Assembly: GCA_028283825.1 (NCBI GenBank)
Contig: JAPWJW010000001.1
Span: 2,108,001 to 2,172,000 of the forward strand
DNA length: 64,000 bases
Direction of reading: 5' to 3'
Source of the DNA: Azospirillaceae bacterium
GTDB taxonomy: Bacteria > Pseudomonadota > Alphaproteobacteria > Azospirillales > Azospirillaceae
Below the pieces are notes generated by a model. That model saw only the letters and a program-made list of their open reading frames with translations. It did not search any database and was not told the origin of the DNA. The first letter of the stretch is position 1. Each line of letters begins with the position of its first letter. Of the stretch, positions 30,463 to 39,619 are shown piece by piece. The position numbers and the translations under genes were made by a program.

Positions 30463-31932
30463 TCATGCCACCGCCGCCAGGCCATAGGCCTCAAGCGCCA
30501 GGTCCATGATGGCCGCCACCAGGTCGGCCGGGTGGGGAAAGTTGCCGCATTCCGGCGCCTGGGTCAGGGGGCAGACCTTGTAGCCGCCGCACGGGCCGCA
30601 GGGCAGCAATGGTACGGGCAGGCGATAGCCGGGACGCCGGGCAGCGTCGGAATGGCCGGGGAAGGTCGGGCCGAAGACCGCCACCGTGGGATGGCCCAGG
30701 ACCTGGCTGGCGAAATGCAGCGGGAAGCTGTCCACGCTGACGACGACATGGTGGTCCGCGATCAGCGCGGACAGGCGTTCCGTGCTGCCGCCCTTGGCCA
30801 CCTGGGCGCCGGCCGTGTCGCCCTCCGGCGCCTCCAGCACGGTGACCTGGCAGCCCAGTTCCAGCAGCGCGCGGGTCAGCACCCGGCGCTGCTGGTCGGG
30901 ATAGGTCTTCAACGGCCAGCCGCCCGTCAACTGCATCAGCACCCGCAGGGGCTGGGCCGGCCGTGCACAGCGGCTGCTGACCACCGGCGCACGCCGGTAC
31001 AGCGTGTCCTCGAACCGGGCGACGGGATCGCCCAGGGCGAAGCGCGCCTGGTCCACCAGGTTGAAGGGCATGCGGGTATAGGATTTGGAGAAGCGGCAAT
31101 AGACCTGGAAGGTGCCGGCCCGCACGGCCGGATCCAGGCGCGCCAGGCTGTTGATGAAATAGCGCCCGTCCGACATGTCGCCGTTGCGCGAGACAGGCGG
31201 CATGTCCAATGCGATGGGGTCCAGCCGGTTGCCGCAATCGTGGAAGATGTCCAGGTAATCGCGGCACACCACCTGGCGCTCGAACGCCAACGCCCCCTTG
31301 GGCACCAGGCGGGAGGCCAGGCTGAAAAACAGCACGTCGCCGGCATGGTTGGGGTGGTGGGCGGCGAACGGCAGCGTCCGCCAGTCGCCCGGCCGCGCCC
31401 GGATCAGCCGCACGGCCTCGGTGCATTGCGCCAGCCACGCCTCCAGATTGTCATCCAGGATATAGCCCTGGCCGGTGATCTTGGGCAACGGCAGCACGGA
31501 TTTCAGCGGCCCTTTGCGACGGGGCACCACCTGGCCGGTCAGTACCGACAGCAGCTGAGCGTCGGCCGCCGCATGAGCCGCAGACAGCAGGCAAAGGAAG
31601 CGGCCCAGGCCCTGGTCGAACAGGCTGCGGGGCAGGACGTAGGCGACGGGGAAGGTCCGTTCATCCGTCACCACGCTGGGGCATTTAAGGGTGCCGCCCC
31701 CTTGCAACATGGGCAACAGGCGGTTGCCACGCACGGCCACCAGGGGGTTGCTGATCACCACGGCATCGGCGCCGGGCGCCAGCGCCAGGGTGCGGCGCGC
31801 CACTTCCCACACATAGCGGCCGGGGGGGGCGGTGGCGCTGTCCAACATGTCGAAATGCGACAGCGTGCCCTGGGAAAAGCGGAAGTCGAACGCCTCCACC
31901 TTGCCTTTGGTGATCGCCACGCTGCCCAGCAT
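30463..31932 (-). CDS. GT9-like glycan protein, copy A
   Basis: 489 residues. The C-terminal half has heptosyltransferase-like features (LRVLMQLTGGWPLKTYPDQQR, VSVDSFPLHFASQVLGHPTVAVFGPTFPG), and a cysteine cluster PCGPCGGYKVCPLTQAPEC that recalls the terminal C-x2-C of GT9 proteins. The N-terminal 250 residues have no family I know. It is a close paralogue of the next gene upstream: DNILDSAT-type, GRYVWEV, AHHPNHAGDVLFFSLAS and YLDIF-DCGNRL blocks are shared almost verbatim. A tandem duplication is evident. Probable cytoplasmic sugar transferase working on a cell-surface or protein glycan; donor and acceptor unknown. Confidence 0.75.
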   Translation of the reverse strand: MLGSVAITKGKVEAFDFRFSQGTLSHFDMLDSATAPPGRYVWEVARRTLALAPGADAVVISNPLVAVRGNRLLPMLQGGGTLKCPSVVTDERTFPVAYVLPRSLFDQGLGRFLCLLSAAHAAADAQLLSVLTGQVVPRRKGPLKSVLPLPKITGQGYILDDNLEAWLAQCTEAVRLIRARPGDWRTLPFAAHHPNHAGDVLFFSLASRLVPKGALAFERQVVCRDYLDIFHDCGNRLDPIALDMPPVSRNGDMSDGRYFINSLARLDPAVRAGTFQVYCRFSKSYTRMPFNLVDQARFALGDPVARFEDTLYRRAPVVSSRCARPAQPLRVLMQLTGGWPLKTYPDQQRRVLTRALLELGCQVTVLEAPEGDTAGAQVAKGGSTERLSALIADHHVVVSVDSFPLHFASQVLGHPTVAVFGPTFPGHSDAARRPGYRLPVPLLPCGPCGGYKVCPLTQAPECGNFPHPADLVAAIMDLALEAYGLAAVA

Positions 31933-31960
31933 CGTCCCGCTTCCTCAATCCAGCCAGTCG

Positions 31961-33481
31961 TCAGGCGGCGTTTTCGCGGAGGGCCGCCGCCGGCAGCTGG
32001 CCGTAGGCCTCCAGCGCCAGATCCAGGATGGCCCCGATCAGGTCCGCCGGCCGCGGCTGGTTGGTGCATTCGCGGATCATCAGCAGCGGGCAATAGTCCA
32101 GGCAGCCGCAGGGCGCGCAAGGCAGGATGGGGGCAGGCAGGCGGTAGCCGGGGCCCCGAGGCGCGTCGGAATTGCCGGGCGCGGTGCAGCCGAAGATGGC
32201 CACGGTGGGATGGCCCAGGACCTGGCTGGCGAAGTGCAACGGGAAGCTGTCGACGCTGAGGAAGACATGATGGTCATCCAGCAGGGCCTTCAAGGCGCCA
32301 GTGCTGCCGGCGGTCACCACCGTGGCCCCATCCTCCGCCGCGTCGGGCATGTCGATCACAGTGACCTCCGCCCCCAGGTCGGCCAGGGCGCGGATCAGGA
32401 CGCGCCGGTCCCGGGCGGGATAGGTCTTCAGATCCCAGCCGCCGCTCAACTGCATCAGGACGCGCAAGGGGGCGCCGGCCGATGGCGCCGGCAGCCCCGG
32501 ACGATGCGCCGGCCGCGGCAGCCCGGTGCCCGCTTGCGCCCGGCCATGCAGCGTTTCGCCGAACGTCGCCACCGGATCGCCCAGGCTGAACCGCGCATGG
32601 TCGATCAGGTTGAAGGGGGACCAGGAATAGGCCTTGGAATAGCGGCAATGGACGATGAACGTCCCCTCCGCCACGCCGGGCGGCAGGTGCGCCAGGCTGT
32701 CGATGAAATAGGTGCCGTCCCCCACGCCCGTGTTGCGGGGGGCGGGCGGGATATCCAGCACGATGGGTTCCAGCCGGTTGCCGCAATCCTGGAAGATGTC
32801 CAGGTAGGCCGCGCACACCACCTGCTTCTGGAAAATCAGGTGCTCGTCCGGCACCAGGCACGAGGCCAGGCTGAAGAACAGCACGTCGCCGGCATGGTTG
32901 GGGTGATGAGCGGCGAAGGGCAGGTCGCGCCAATCGGGCCGTGCGCGTATCAGCTTGATGGCGTTGACGCACTGGACCATCCAGGCCTGAAGGTTGTCGC
33001 CAAAGGCGAAACCCTGGGGCGTGCCTTCCGGCAGGGTGCCGATGGCGCGCAGGCTGCTGCGCCGGCGCGCCACCAGGCGCCCGCCGGTCAGCAGCGCCAG
33101 GAGTTGCGCGTCCGCTGCCGAGCGATTGACCGACAGCAGGCAGAGGAAGCGGCCCAGCCCCTCGTCGAACAGGGCGCGGGGCAGCACGTATCCGATGGGG
33201 AACGTGCCCTCGTCCATCAGCACGGCGGGGCATTGCACCGGGCCATCGTCGCGCAGCAGTGCCGCCAGGCGGCTGCCGCGGATGGGCAGGATGGGGTTGC
33301 TGACCACCACCACCTCGGCATCCGGGGCGGCGGCCAGGACACGGCGCCCCACCTCCCACACATAGCGGCCGGGGGGGCAGGTGGCGGAATCCAGGATGTC
33401 GTTGGGGCCCAGCAGGCCCGTGGACAGCCGGAAATCAAAGGATGTCAGGCGTCCGCCCGTGATCGCCAATCCGCTCAGCAT
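31961..33481 (-). CDS. GT9-like glycan protein, copy B
   Basis: 506 residues from the ATG at 33481, which aligns with the start of copy A (MLSGLAITGG against MLGSVAITKG); a TTG seven codons earlier is possible. Shares AHHPNHAGDVLFFSLAS, YLDIFQDCGNRLEPI, SVDSFPLHFASQVLGHPTVAIF and the terminal cysteine cluster (PCAPCGCLDYCPLLMIREC) with copy A. The insertion ARRRSSLRAIGTLPEG and a longer linker (GTGLPRPAHRPGLPAPSAGA) distinguish it. It is the first gene of the minus-strand glycan operon and is divergent from the TPR-transferase gene at 33646, separated by 164 bases. Confidence 0.75.
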   Translation of the reverse strand: MLSGLAITGGRLTSFDFRLSTGLLGPNDILDSATCPPGRYVWEVGRRVLAAAPDAEVVVVSNPILPIRGSRLAALLRDDGPVQCPAVLMDEGTFPIGYVLPRALFDEGLGRFLCLLSVNRSAADAQLLALLTGGRLVARRRSSLRAIGTLPEGTPQGFAFGDNLQAWMVQCVNAIKLIRARPDWRDLPFAAHHPNHAGDVLFFSLASCLVPDEHLIFQKQVVCAAYLDIFQDCGNRLEPIVLDIPPAPRNTGVGDGTYFIDSLAHLPPGVAEGTFIVHCRYSKAYSWSPFNLIDHARFSLGDPVATFGETLHGRAQAGTGLPRPAHRPGLPAPSAGAPLRVLMQLSGGWDLKTYPARDRRVLIRALADLGAEVTVIDMPDAAEDGATVVTAGSTGALKALLDDHHVFLSVDSFPLHFASQVLGHPTVAIFGCTAPGNSDAPRGPGYRLPAPILPCAPCGCLDYCPLLMIRECTNQPRPADLIGAILDLALEAYGQLPAAALRENAA

Positions 33482-33645
33482 CGCCGCCCCCAGCTCACGC
33501 AAATAGATTCAATTTTAGTTAAACGATGCAAACGTTGGAAACTGGCGCGCCAATTGCGCATTTCCGCAACCGCCATGCAGCGTTGGCGCGGGATCGCGCG
33601 CGCCGCCACACTGCAGGCTGGGGTCGTGTCGGGATAGTGGGCATC

Positions 33646-35574
33646 ATGAAGCAGTCAAGGCCGGGGAAATTGGCCAAGGGTCGGGCAGCCGGCGGGGCAG
33701 CGGGGGACCTGGCCGCCCTGTTCACGCAAGCCGTCAACCATGACCGCGCCGGCCGGCCGGCGGAGGCGGAAAAGCTGTGCCGCCTGATCCTGCGCCGCCT
33801 GCCCGACGAGGTGCCGGTGCTGCATCTGCTGGGCCTGGTGCTGTGCAAGATGGGCCGGCTGGTGGATGGTGCCCAGATGCTGGGCCGGGTCATCGGCCTG
33901 GCCCCCGGCCACACCGCCGCCCTGAAGTCCCTGGGCGATGCCTTCCACGGCCTGGGCCGCGGGACCGACAGCGTCGCCGTCTATCGCCATCTGGCGACCC
34001 TGCAGCCGGACGACGCCGACACCTGGGTCCGCCTGGGCATCTCATTGCAGGAGACGGGCCAGGCGGCCGACGCCGCCGACGCCTTCCGCCGCGCCCTGAC
34101 GCTGGCGCCGGGGTCGCATGAACTCATGGTCAACCTGGGCATGGCGTTGGAGGCCCAGGGCAAGGCGGACGAAGCGCTGGCCGCCTATGCCGCCGCCGGC
34201 CGCGCGGTACCCGACCACGCCCCGGCCTTCCTGGGCATCGGCAACATCTTCGCCCAGCAGGGACGCGGACAGGACGCCATCGCCGCCTATTCCCATGCCC
34301 TGACCCTGGCGCCCGATTGGCCGGAGGCCCTGACCAACCTGGGCCTGGCCCTGCAAACCGCGGACCGGCTGGACGAAGCGGTGCAATTGCACCGCCGCGC
34401 CGCGACCCTGGCGCCCGACTATGTCAACGCCCATGTCAATCTGGGCACCGCCCTGCAGTTGCTGGGCCGGGGGGATGAGGCGGTGGCAAGCTACCGGCGC
34501 GCCGTCGCCCTGGAACCGGCCCACGCCGCCAACCTGTCCAATCTGGGCCAGGCGCTGGCGGAACAGGGAAAGGTGGATGAGGCCCTGGCCGTCCACGCCC
34601 AGGCGGCGGAACGGGCCCCGGCCGACCCAGTGGTGCGTTTCAACCAGGCGCTGACCCATTTGCTGGCCGGCGATGACGCGCGCGGCTGGCCGCAGTACGG
34701 CTGGCGCTGGCGCGGCGGCGTGCCCAACCTGAAGGACCGGGGCCTGCCCATGCCGGAATGGCAGGGGGAGGATCTGGCCAGCCGGACCCTGCTGGTCCAC
34801 GCCGAACAGGGCCTGGGCGACACGCTGCAATTCATGCGTTTCCTCAGCCGCCTGCCCCCTGCCGGCCGGGTGGTGTTCGAGGTGCAGGCCCCCCTGGCGC
34901 CCCTGCTGCGCCAGGGCCTGGACGCGCCGGGCATCGAGGTGGTGACCCAGGGCCAGCCGCTGCCGCCTGCCGACCTGCACCTGCCGCTGATGAGCCTGCC
35001 GCACCGGCTGGGTGTTGCGGACGAGGCCGGGCTGGCGGCAACCGGACCCTACCTGGGCGTGGCCGAGGCCGACGCGGCCCGCTGGCGGGCGGCCCTGCCC
35101 GCCGACCGTCTGAAAGTGGGCGTGGCCTGGTCCGGCAATCCCCGCCACCGCGCCGACCGGCTGCGCAGCATTCCGCTGACGGATTTGGCGAAACAGTTGG
35201 AACCGGTGCTGACGGCGCGGCCGGACGTGGCGCCATACGCGGTGCAAACGGACCGGCGCCCCGGTGATGCGGCGATACTGGATCGGATGGGCGTGGCCGC
35301 GCCGGAATTGGCGGACTTCACCGATACCGCCGCCTTGGTGGCCAACCTGGATCTGGTGATCACCGTGGACACGGCGGTGGCCCACCTGGCGGGCGCCCTG
35401 GGCCGCCCGGTGTGGCTGCTGCTGCCCTTCGCCCCCGACTGGCGCTGGCGATTGGGGCGGGACGACACGCCCTGGTATGCGGCCACGCGCCTGTTCCGTC
35501 AGGAGAGGCAGGGGGATTGGACGGCCCCGCTGGCCCGGGTGGCGACGGCGCTGACCACCGTCCAGCGGGTTTGA
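33646..35574 (+). CDS. TPR-repeat protein with C-terminal glycosyltransferase-like domain
   Basis: 642 residues from ATG 33646 (a longer in-frame reading from 33526 exists but looks non-coding). About nine to ten TPR units fill residues 25-360, for example GAALQLLGRGDEAVASYRRAVALEP and ALAEQGKVDEALAVHAQAAE. The C-terminal part has the family motif HAEQGLGDTLQFMRFL and VGVAWSGNPRHRADRLRSIPL, then DLVITVDTAVAHLAGALGRPVWLLLP, the transferase-like fold. It is the larger relative of the 7673-9307 protein. The position beside the GT9-like pair suggests the four genes act on a common glycan; this is inferred. Confidence 0.82.
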   Translation: MKQSRPGKLAKGRAAGGAAGDLAALFTQAVNHDRAGRPAEAEKLCRLILRRLPDEVPVLHLLGLVLCKMGRLVDGAQMLGRVIGLAPGHTAALKSLGDAFHGLGRGTDSVAVYRHLATLQPDDADTWVRLGISLQETGQAADAADAFRRALTLAPGSHELMVNLGMALEAQGKADEALAAYAAAGRAVPDHAPAFLGIGNIFAQQGRGQDAIAAYSHALTLAPDWPEALTNLGLALQTADRLDEAVQLHRRAATLAPDYVNAHVNLGTALQLLGRGDEAVASYRRAVALEPAHAANLSNLGQALAEQGKVDEALAVHAQAAERAPADPVVRFNQALTHLLAGDDARGWPQYGWRWRGGVPNLKDRGLPMPEWQGEDLASRTLLVHAEQGLGDTLQFMRFLSRLPPAGRVVFEVQAPLAPLLRQGLDAPGIEVVTQGQPLPPADLHLPLMSLPHRLGVADEAGLAATGPYLGVAEADAARWRAALPADRLKVGVAWSGNPRHRADRLRSIPLTDLAKQLEPVLTARPDVAPYAVQTDRRPGDAAILDRMGVAAPELADFTDTAALVANLDLVITVDTAVAHLAGALGRPVWLLLPFAPDWRWRLGRDDTPWYAATRLFRQERQGDWTAPLARVATALTTVQRV

Positions 35575-35588
35575 GGCACGGGCGGCCG

Positions 35589-36104
35589 TCAGTGGCCGTC
35601 GTTCTGCAGCTTGTGGGCTTTTTCCGTCAGGTAATCCATCAGCGCCAGCAGCACGCCGGACGCCACGAACACCACGTGGATGACGGTCGACCACATCATT
35701 TCCCGGTCGCTGTAGTCGTTCACGCTCATGAAGGCGCGCAGCAGCTGGATACCGGAGATGGCGACGATGGAGGCGATGAGGCGCAGCTTCAGCCCGCCGA
35801 AATCCACCTGCCCCATCCATTCCAGGCGATCGGCGTGGGCCGCCACGCTGATCTTGGACACGAAGTTCTCATAGCCCGCGAAGATCACCATCAGCACCAG
35901 GTTGGCGATCAGCGACAGGTCGATCAGCGCCAGCAGGCCCAGGATGATGTCGTGCGTGCCGACTTCGGTAATGTGGCTGCACAGGTCGTACAGTTCATGG
36001 ACGAAACCGGCCAGGGGCAATATCAACGCCACGACCAGCCCCAGGTATAGGGGGGCCAACAGCCAGCGGCTGGCGAACAGCACGCTTTCAATCAACCGAA
36101 CCAT
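35589..36104 (-). CDS. yqhA: YqhA/UPF0114 family inner-membrane protein
   Basis: 171 residues from the ATG at 36102-36104 with AGGAAG upstream; an extra 12-residue N-terminus is possible but lacks a ribosome site. Four hydrophobic segments are visible (WLLAPLYLGLVVALILPLAGF, DLSLIANLVLMVIFAGYENF, LIASIVAISGIQLLRAFM and the last, IHVVFVASGVLLALMDYLT). The pattern MVRLIESVLFASRWLLAPLYLGL is the UPF0114 signature. Function unknown in this family. It is downstream on the same strand as the EF-hand lipoprotein gene. Confidence 0.9.
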   Translation of the reverse strand: MVRLIESVLFASRWLLAPLYLGLVVALILPLAGFVHELYDLCSHITEVGTHDIILGLLALIDLSLIANLVLMVIFAGYENFVSKISVAAHADRLEWMGQVDFGGLKLRLIASIVAISGIQLLRAFMSVNDYSDREMMWSTVIHVVFVASGVLLALMDYLTEKAHKLQNDGH

Positions 36105-36205
36105 GCGCTTCCTGCGTGATGGGGCGCCCGGCACGGGCACCGATAGGTGAGGATATGGGCGACCTTAACGGTTTTGGCCGCCGGCGTCGCCCCTTACCTC
36201 ATCCC

Positions 36206-36952
36206 TCACATGCCGCCGGGGCCGCCGCCCATGCCACCCCCGCCACCGGGACCGCCGCCCATGCCGCCACCGCCGCCGTGATGGCCGCCACCCATGCCGC
36301 CCCCCGGCTCGCCGCCGCCATGGCCGCCGCTGCCGGGTTCCTGCACGGTCAGGTCGGCCTTCTCCACCTCATCAAAGGTCAGCTGGCCGTCATGATCGGC
36401 ATCGATGACATCGAACAGGGCGCGGGCATAGGTGCGGAATTCCTCACGCGTCACGCGGAAGTCCAGGTTGGTGTCGGCCGCCATGATGGGGTCGACGCCG
36501 CCCCGGCCGCCCCCCATGCCAGGCCCGCCACCGGGCCCACCGGGCGGCGGGCCGCCATTGGGGGCGCCGTCAGGGCCGCCGTTGGGGGGCGGGCCGCCGG
36601 GGTGGCCGCCATGGCCGGCCTGGGCCATGCGGTCGGCCTGGCGGACCTGCTCCAGTTCCGTCACGTTCAGGGCGCCGTCGCCGTTCAGGTCGTAGTGGGT
36701 GAAGACCGCGTCGGCCTCGACCTGGAATTCGTCGCGCGACAGCTTGCCGTCCTGGTTGGCGTCCACGCGGGCGAACCAGGCGCGCAGCGTCGCCTTGGCG
36801 GTGTCTTCCGACGTGGTGCGGCCCAGGCTCTGCCCCAGGGGCGTGTTGACGTTGTAGAAGACCTTGTGGCTGGAACATGCCGCCACCAGCGCCAGCCCGC
36901 CCATCAGGACCGGACGGATCAGATGCCGACGAAACCGGAGGCGATGATGCAT
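36206..36952 (-). CDS. EF-hand lipoprotein with glycine-rich tail
   Basis: 248 residues from the ATG at 36950-36952 (AGGGAA upstream). A lipobox LVAACSS follows the N-terminal signal segment, so the mature protein should be lipid-anchored. Four calcium-binding loops are readable: DANQDGKLSRDE, DLNGDGALNVTE, DTNLDFRVTREE and DADHDGQLTFDE; the third has Phe where Gly is usual, so it may bind poorly. Between the second and third pairs lies a Gly/Pro-rich linker, and the C-terminus is a long Gly/His/Met repeat. It would sense or buffer calcium in the periplasm or outer membrane; function is not known. Confidence 0.85.
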   Translation of the reverse strand: MHHRLRFRRHLIRPVLMGGLALVAACSSHKVFYNVNTPLGQSLGRTTSEDTAKATLRAWFARVDANQDGKLSRDEFQVEADAVFTHYDLNGDGALNVTELEQVRQADRMAQAGHGGHPGGPPPNGGPDGAPNGGPPPGGPGGGPGMGGGRGGVDPIMAADTNLDFRVTREEFRTYARALFDVIDADHDGQLTFDEVEKADLTVQEPGSGGHGGGEPGGGMGGGHHGGGGGMGGGPGGGGGMGGGPGGM

Positions 36953-37427
36953 GGCGTGTTCCCTCATGTTGCGCAAAACGCGTTGGCAGGCCTGGGGCGT
37001 CAGGGGGCGCGGGCGGGCGCGTCCGACAACGCCGATCCGCCCTTATACGGCCGAAATGCCGCACCTTGTCGATGATCCGCGGCCACGGCAGCCCCGCCGC
37101 CCCCATGATTTGAGCCGCCCCGTTGGTAAACAAGGGTTTTACAACGCCCCCCAAATGGCAAAGCGGCCATGCGCGCGCGACAACAGGCGCCCTGATTTTC
37201 CCGTTTTGAGGCAGCGTACAGGTCGGTATGGTTAAATCCTGGTTGGGGGAGACAGGTTGGGTCACCACCAGCGTATCTGGCAGGGGAATGCGCGCAGCGC
37301 CGCACGCCTCCGGTCATTTGCGTCGATTTATTCGTCATCCCCCGTTTTTCGTCACAGCGCGGGTTCCCGCGTTGCTTCACCTTGGCTGCTTCAGCCGTCC
37401 TGTCCCGCCACTGGAGGCATCCGCCCG
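36953..37427. other. divergent region between EF-hand lipoprotein and MlaA-type genes
   Basis: About 475 bases. A reading frame through 37257-37428 is in frame with the MlaA gene but begins upstream of its likely start. Around 37130-37230 the sequence is AT-richer and holds the likely promoters. No other gene is supported. Confidence 0.35.
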
Positions 37428-38411
37428 ATGCTGCGTCCCGGTTTCACCGCTTCTCGTGACCGTTCTGTTTCGCTCATGCCCGTGACGCCGCCCGCCGGTC
37501 TGCGCCTGGGCCTGAAGGCCGCCCTGCTGGCGGGCCTGCTGGCCCTGCCCCTGACGCTGCCGGCCGGCGCCCGCGCCCAAGAGGCGACGGCGCCCCTGGA
37601 CGAAACGCAGGCGCAGCCGTCGACCGTGCCCGCGGCACCCATGGCCATCGATCCGGCGCCGGCTGAGTCGGGTGCTGGCGAGCACACGGAGGTGGCCGAG
37701 GCCAAGACGGCCGAGGCGCGCGCCGCCATCGCCGCCGCCGAGCAAGAGGACGCCAACGACCCGCTGGAGGGGATGAACCGCGCCATCTTCTGGTTTAACG
37801 AAGGCCTGGACACCGTGCTGCTGCGCCCAGCCGCCAAGGTCTACCGCACGGTGGTGCCCGACTTCGCCCAGGACAGCATCCGCCATGCGCTGTGGAACCT
37901 GCGGTCGCCCCTGACCCTGGCCAACAAGCTGCTGCAGGGCGACTGGGACGGTGCCGGTGTCGCGGCGGAACGCTTCGTCATCAACACCACGGTCGGCCTG
38001 GGCGGCCTGATCGACGTGGCGGGCGATCACGGCCTGACCTACGAATATGAAAGCTTCGACCAGACACTGGCCGTCTGGGGCGTGCCCGAAGGCTTCTACC
38101 TGGTGCTGCCCATCCTGGGGCCGTCCACCGCCCGCGACGCCGTCGGCTTCGGTGTCGAGGCCTATGCCGACCCGGTGTCCCGCTACCTGGAAAACATCCA
38201 CGACGATTGGGCCGCCTATACCCGCGCCGGTGTCTATGCCGTCGACCTGCGGTCCCAGTACCTGGACGTGCTGGACGACATGAAGCGCAACAGCGTGGAC
38301 TATTACGCCACCATGCGTTCGCTGTACCGCCAGCGGCAGAACAACTACATCAACAACGGCAAGACCGATCCGGACCAGTTCCCGTCCATCCCGGATTACG
38401 ACAGCAAGTAA
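37428..38411 (+). CDS. mlaA: MlaA/VacJ-type outer-membrane lipid asymmetry protein
   Basis: 327 residues. The conserved MlaA domain starts at about residue 110: NDPLEGMNRAIFWFNEGLDTVLLRPAAKVYRTVVPD, then NLRSPLTLANKLLQGDWDGAG, ERFVINTTVGLGGLIDVAGDHGL, FDQTLAVWGVPEGFYLVLPILGPSTARDAVG. This domain removes phospholipids from the outer leaflet and hands them to MlaC. The signal segment GLKAALLAGLLALPLTLPAGARAQ has no cysteine, so it is probably a soluble, not lipid-anchored, form, unlike E. coli MlaA. GGAGG lies 11 bases before the ATG; ATG 37476 is an alternative start. An Ala/Glu-rich linker follows the signal. Other mla genes are not in the window. Confidence 0.88.
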   Translation: MLRPGFTASRDRSVSLMPVTPPAGLRLGLKAALLAGLLALPLTLPAGARAQEATAPLDETQAQPSTVPAAPMAIDPAPAESGAGEHTEVAEAKTAEARAAIAAAEQEDANDPLEGMNRAIFWFNEGLDTVLLRPAAKVYRTVVPDFAQDSIRHALWNLRSPLTLANKLLQGDWDGAGVAAERFVINTTVGLGGLIDVAGDHGLTYEYESFDQTLAVWGVPEGFYLVLPILGPSTARDAVGFGVEAYADPVSRYLENIHDDWAAYTRAGVYAVDLRSQYLDVLDDMKRNSVDYYATMRSLYRQRQNNYINNGKTDPDQFPSIPDYDSK

Positions 38412-38467
38412 GCCGGTCCGCCGGGGCAACACGCCGCCGGCCGTGAACGAATCGTCCTGGTACGCCC

Positions 38468-38504
38468 AAGACCCGGCGCGCGGAGCCCCCGCACGCCGGG
38501 TCTT
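38468..38504 (+). terminator. terminator-like hairpin after mlaA
   Basis: Perfect 11-base inverted repeat (38468-38478 with 38494-38504) 56 bases after the mlaA stop, with a TCTTGTGCATTT tail that is only weakly T-rich. Confidence 0.65.
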
Positions 38505-38637
38505 GTGCATTTGTGCCCATGATGCCAATCATTGTGGTCACAAGCATCCCGATCCCAGGTCCCATGGCCCCGGGATCGGATCAAATACCGCGAACAAGAC
38601 CCCCCGAAGACGGGGTCGCACCAGGACAGGAAACACC

Positions 38638-39249
38638 ATGCCCCCTAACCGGCCCCAGCCGGCCACCGCGTCAACGGCGCCGGTGACCGATCCCAGCCCA
38701 CACGCTACGACCCCGCACGATGCGGTGACATCCACCGCCGCCAAGCTGGACGTCAGCCGCTATGTGCCGGCCGCGCTGAACATCATCGCCAACAAGCTGT
38801 CGAGCGGCGCCTCGCGCCTGTACTTCAAGCATTTCGGCGTTGGCGTGGTGGAATGGCGCATCATCGTGCACCTGATGGCCGAACCCTGGTGCACCGCCGC
38901 CCGCATCTGCCAGCTGATCGGCATGGACAAGGCCGCCGTCAGCCGCAGCTACGCCCTGCTGGAAGAACGCGCCCTGATCCAGTTCCGCCCGGCGGAACCC
39001 CGCGGGCGCGAGGCGGCGCTGACCCAGGCCGGACGGCAACTGCACGACCGCATCCTGGTGATGGCGCTGGAGCGGGAGCGGCGGCTTCTGGCCGACCTCA
39101 ACCCGCGTGAGGTGGAAACGCTGATCACCCTGCTGGGCCGCCTGATGGGCCGGGTGCCGCATGTGAACGCCTATGACCCGGCGCCGGAGGACTTGGCCGC
39201 CCCGGAAACGGCGCGCCAGGACGAACGGCTGCCGGAACCGGCCGACTGA
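38638..39249 (+). CDS. MarR-family transcriptional regulator
   Basis: 203 residues from the ATG at 38638 (CAGGAAACACC upstream). The winged helix is seen as WCTAARICQLIGMDKAAVSRSYALLEERALI (recognition helix region) and the wing FRPAEPRGREAALTQAGRQ. The N-terminal 35 residues are Pro/Thr-rich and disordered; a C-terminal tail (EDLAAPETARQDERLPEPAD) is unusually acidic. It lies after the mlaA gene and its terminator. The AT-richer leader 38505-38560 contains GATGCCAATCATTGTGG, possibly a promoter. No target is evident. Confidence 0.88.
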   Translation: MPPNRPQPATASTAPVTDPSPHATTPHDAVTSTAAKLDVSRYVPAALNIIANKLSSGASRLYFKHFGVGVVEWRIIVHLMAEPWCTAARICQLIGMDKAAVSRSYALLEERALIQFRPAEPRGREAALTQAGRQLHDRILVMALERERRLLADLNPREVETLITLLGRLMGRVPHVNAYDPAPEDLAAPETARQDERLPEPAD

Positions 39250-39297
39250 CGGCCGGCCTTACCTGCCCCCTTCCCCGTATCCTGGTCCCAAGACATC

Positions 39298-39328
39298 ACG
39301 CCCCGTCGGCCCCGCCGGCGGGGCGTTT
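39298..39328 (+). terminator. Rho-independent terminator after the MarR gene
   Basis: Seven-base GC stem (39299-39305 with 39319-39325) followed by TTT, 50 bases after the MarR stop. Confidence 0.65.
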
Positions 39329-39515
39329 CATGTTTCAACTCGGCGGCACGAATGCCCAGGCATCGCCCCGGGACCGGCGGGTTTCAGCCAAACGGCGGCC
39401 ACAATTTCCCGGCTATAAATAACGGGTGAGACAATCCAAATATTCAACTAACCATCCAGCCCACCAACAAACCACCAACGGATTAATGACGTCGCCCCAC
39501 TGAGTCTCATGCCAG

Positions 39516-39541
39516 CCAGAGATTCTTTCAGGACTCTCTGG
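39516..39541. promoter_or_regulatory. hairpin upstream of the exported protein gene
   Basis: CCAGAGA (39516-39522) and TCTCTGG (39535-39541) form a perfect 7-base inverted repeat with a 12-base loop, about 80 bases before the start of the 39620 gene. It may be in the mRNA leader or be an operator. The rest of the 39329-39619 gap has AT-richer promoter-like sequence (around 39410-39480) and nothing else recognisable. Confidence 0.4.
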
Positions 39542-39619
39542 AACTCGGTGCCGACCTTGGGCGTTCATGAATTCGAGGCACCCTGTTGGGCCCGGCTGAT
39601 CGAAGATTAGGAGATGGAC

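Noticed and set aside
33526-33645. N-terminal extension of the second TPR-transferase
   Set aside because: The upstream codons are Arg/His/Ala-rich and unlike the family start; ATG 33646 fits better.
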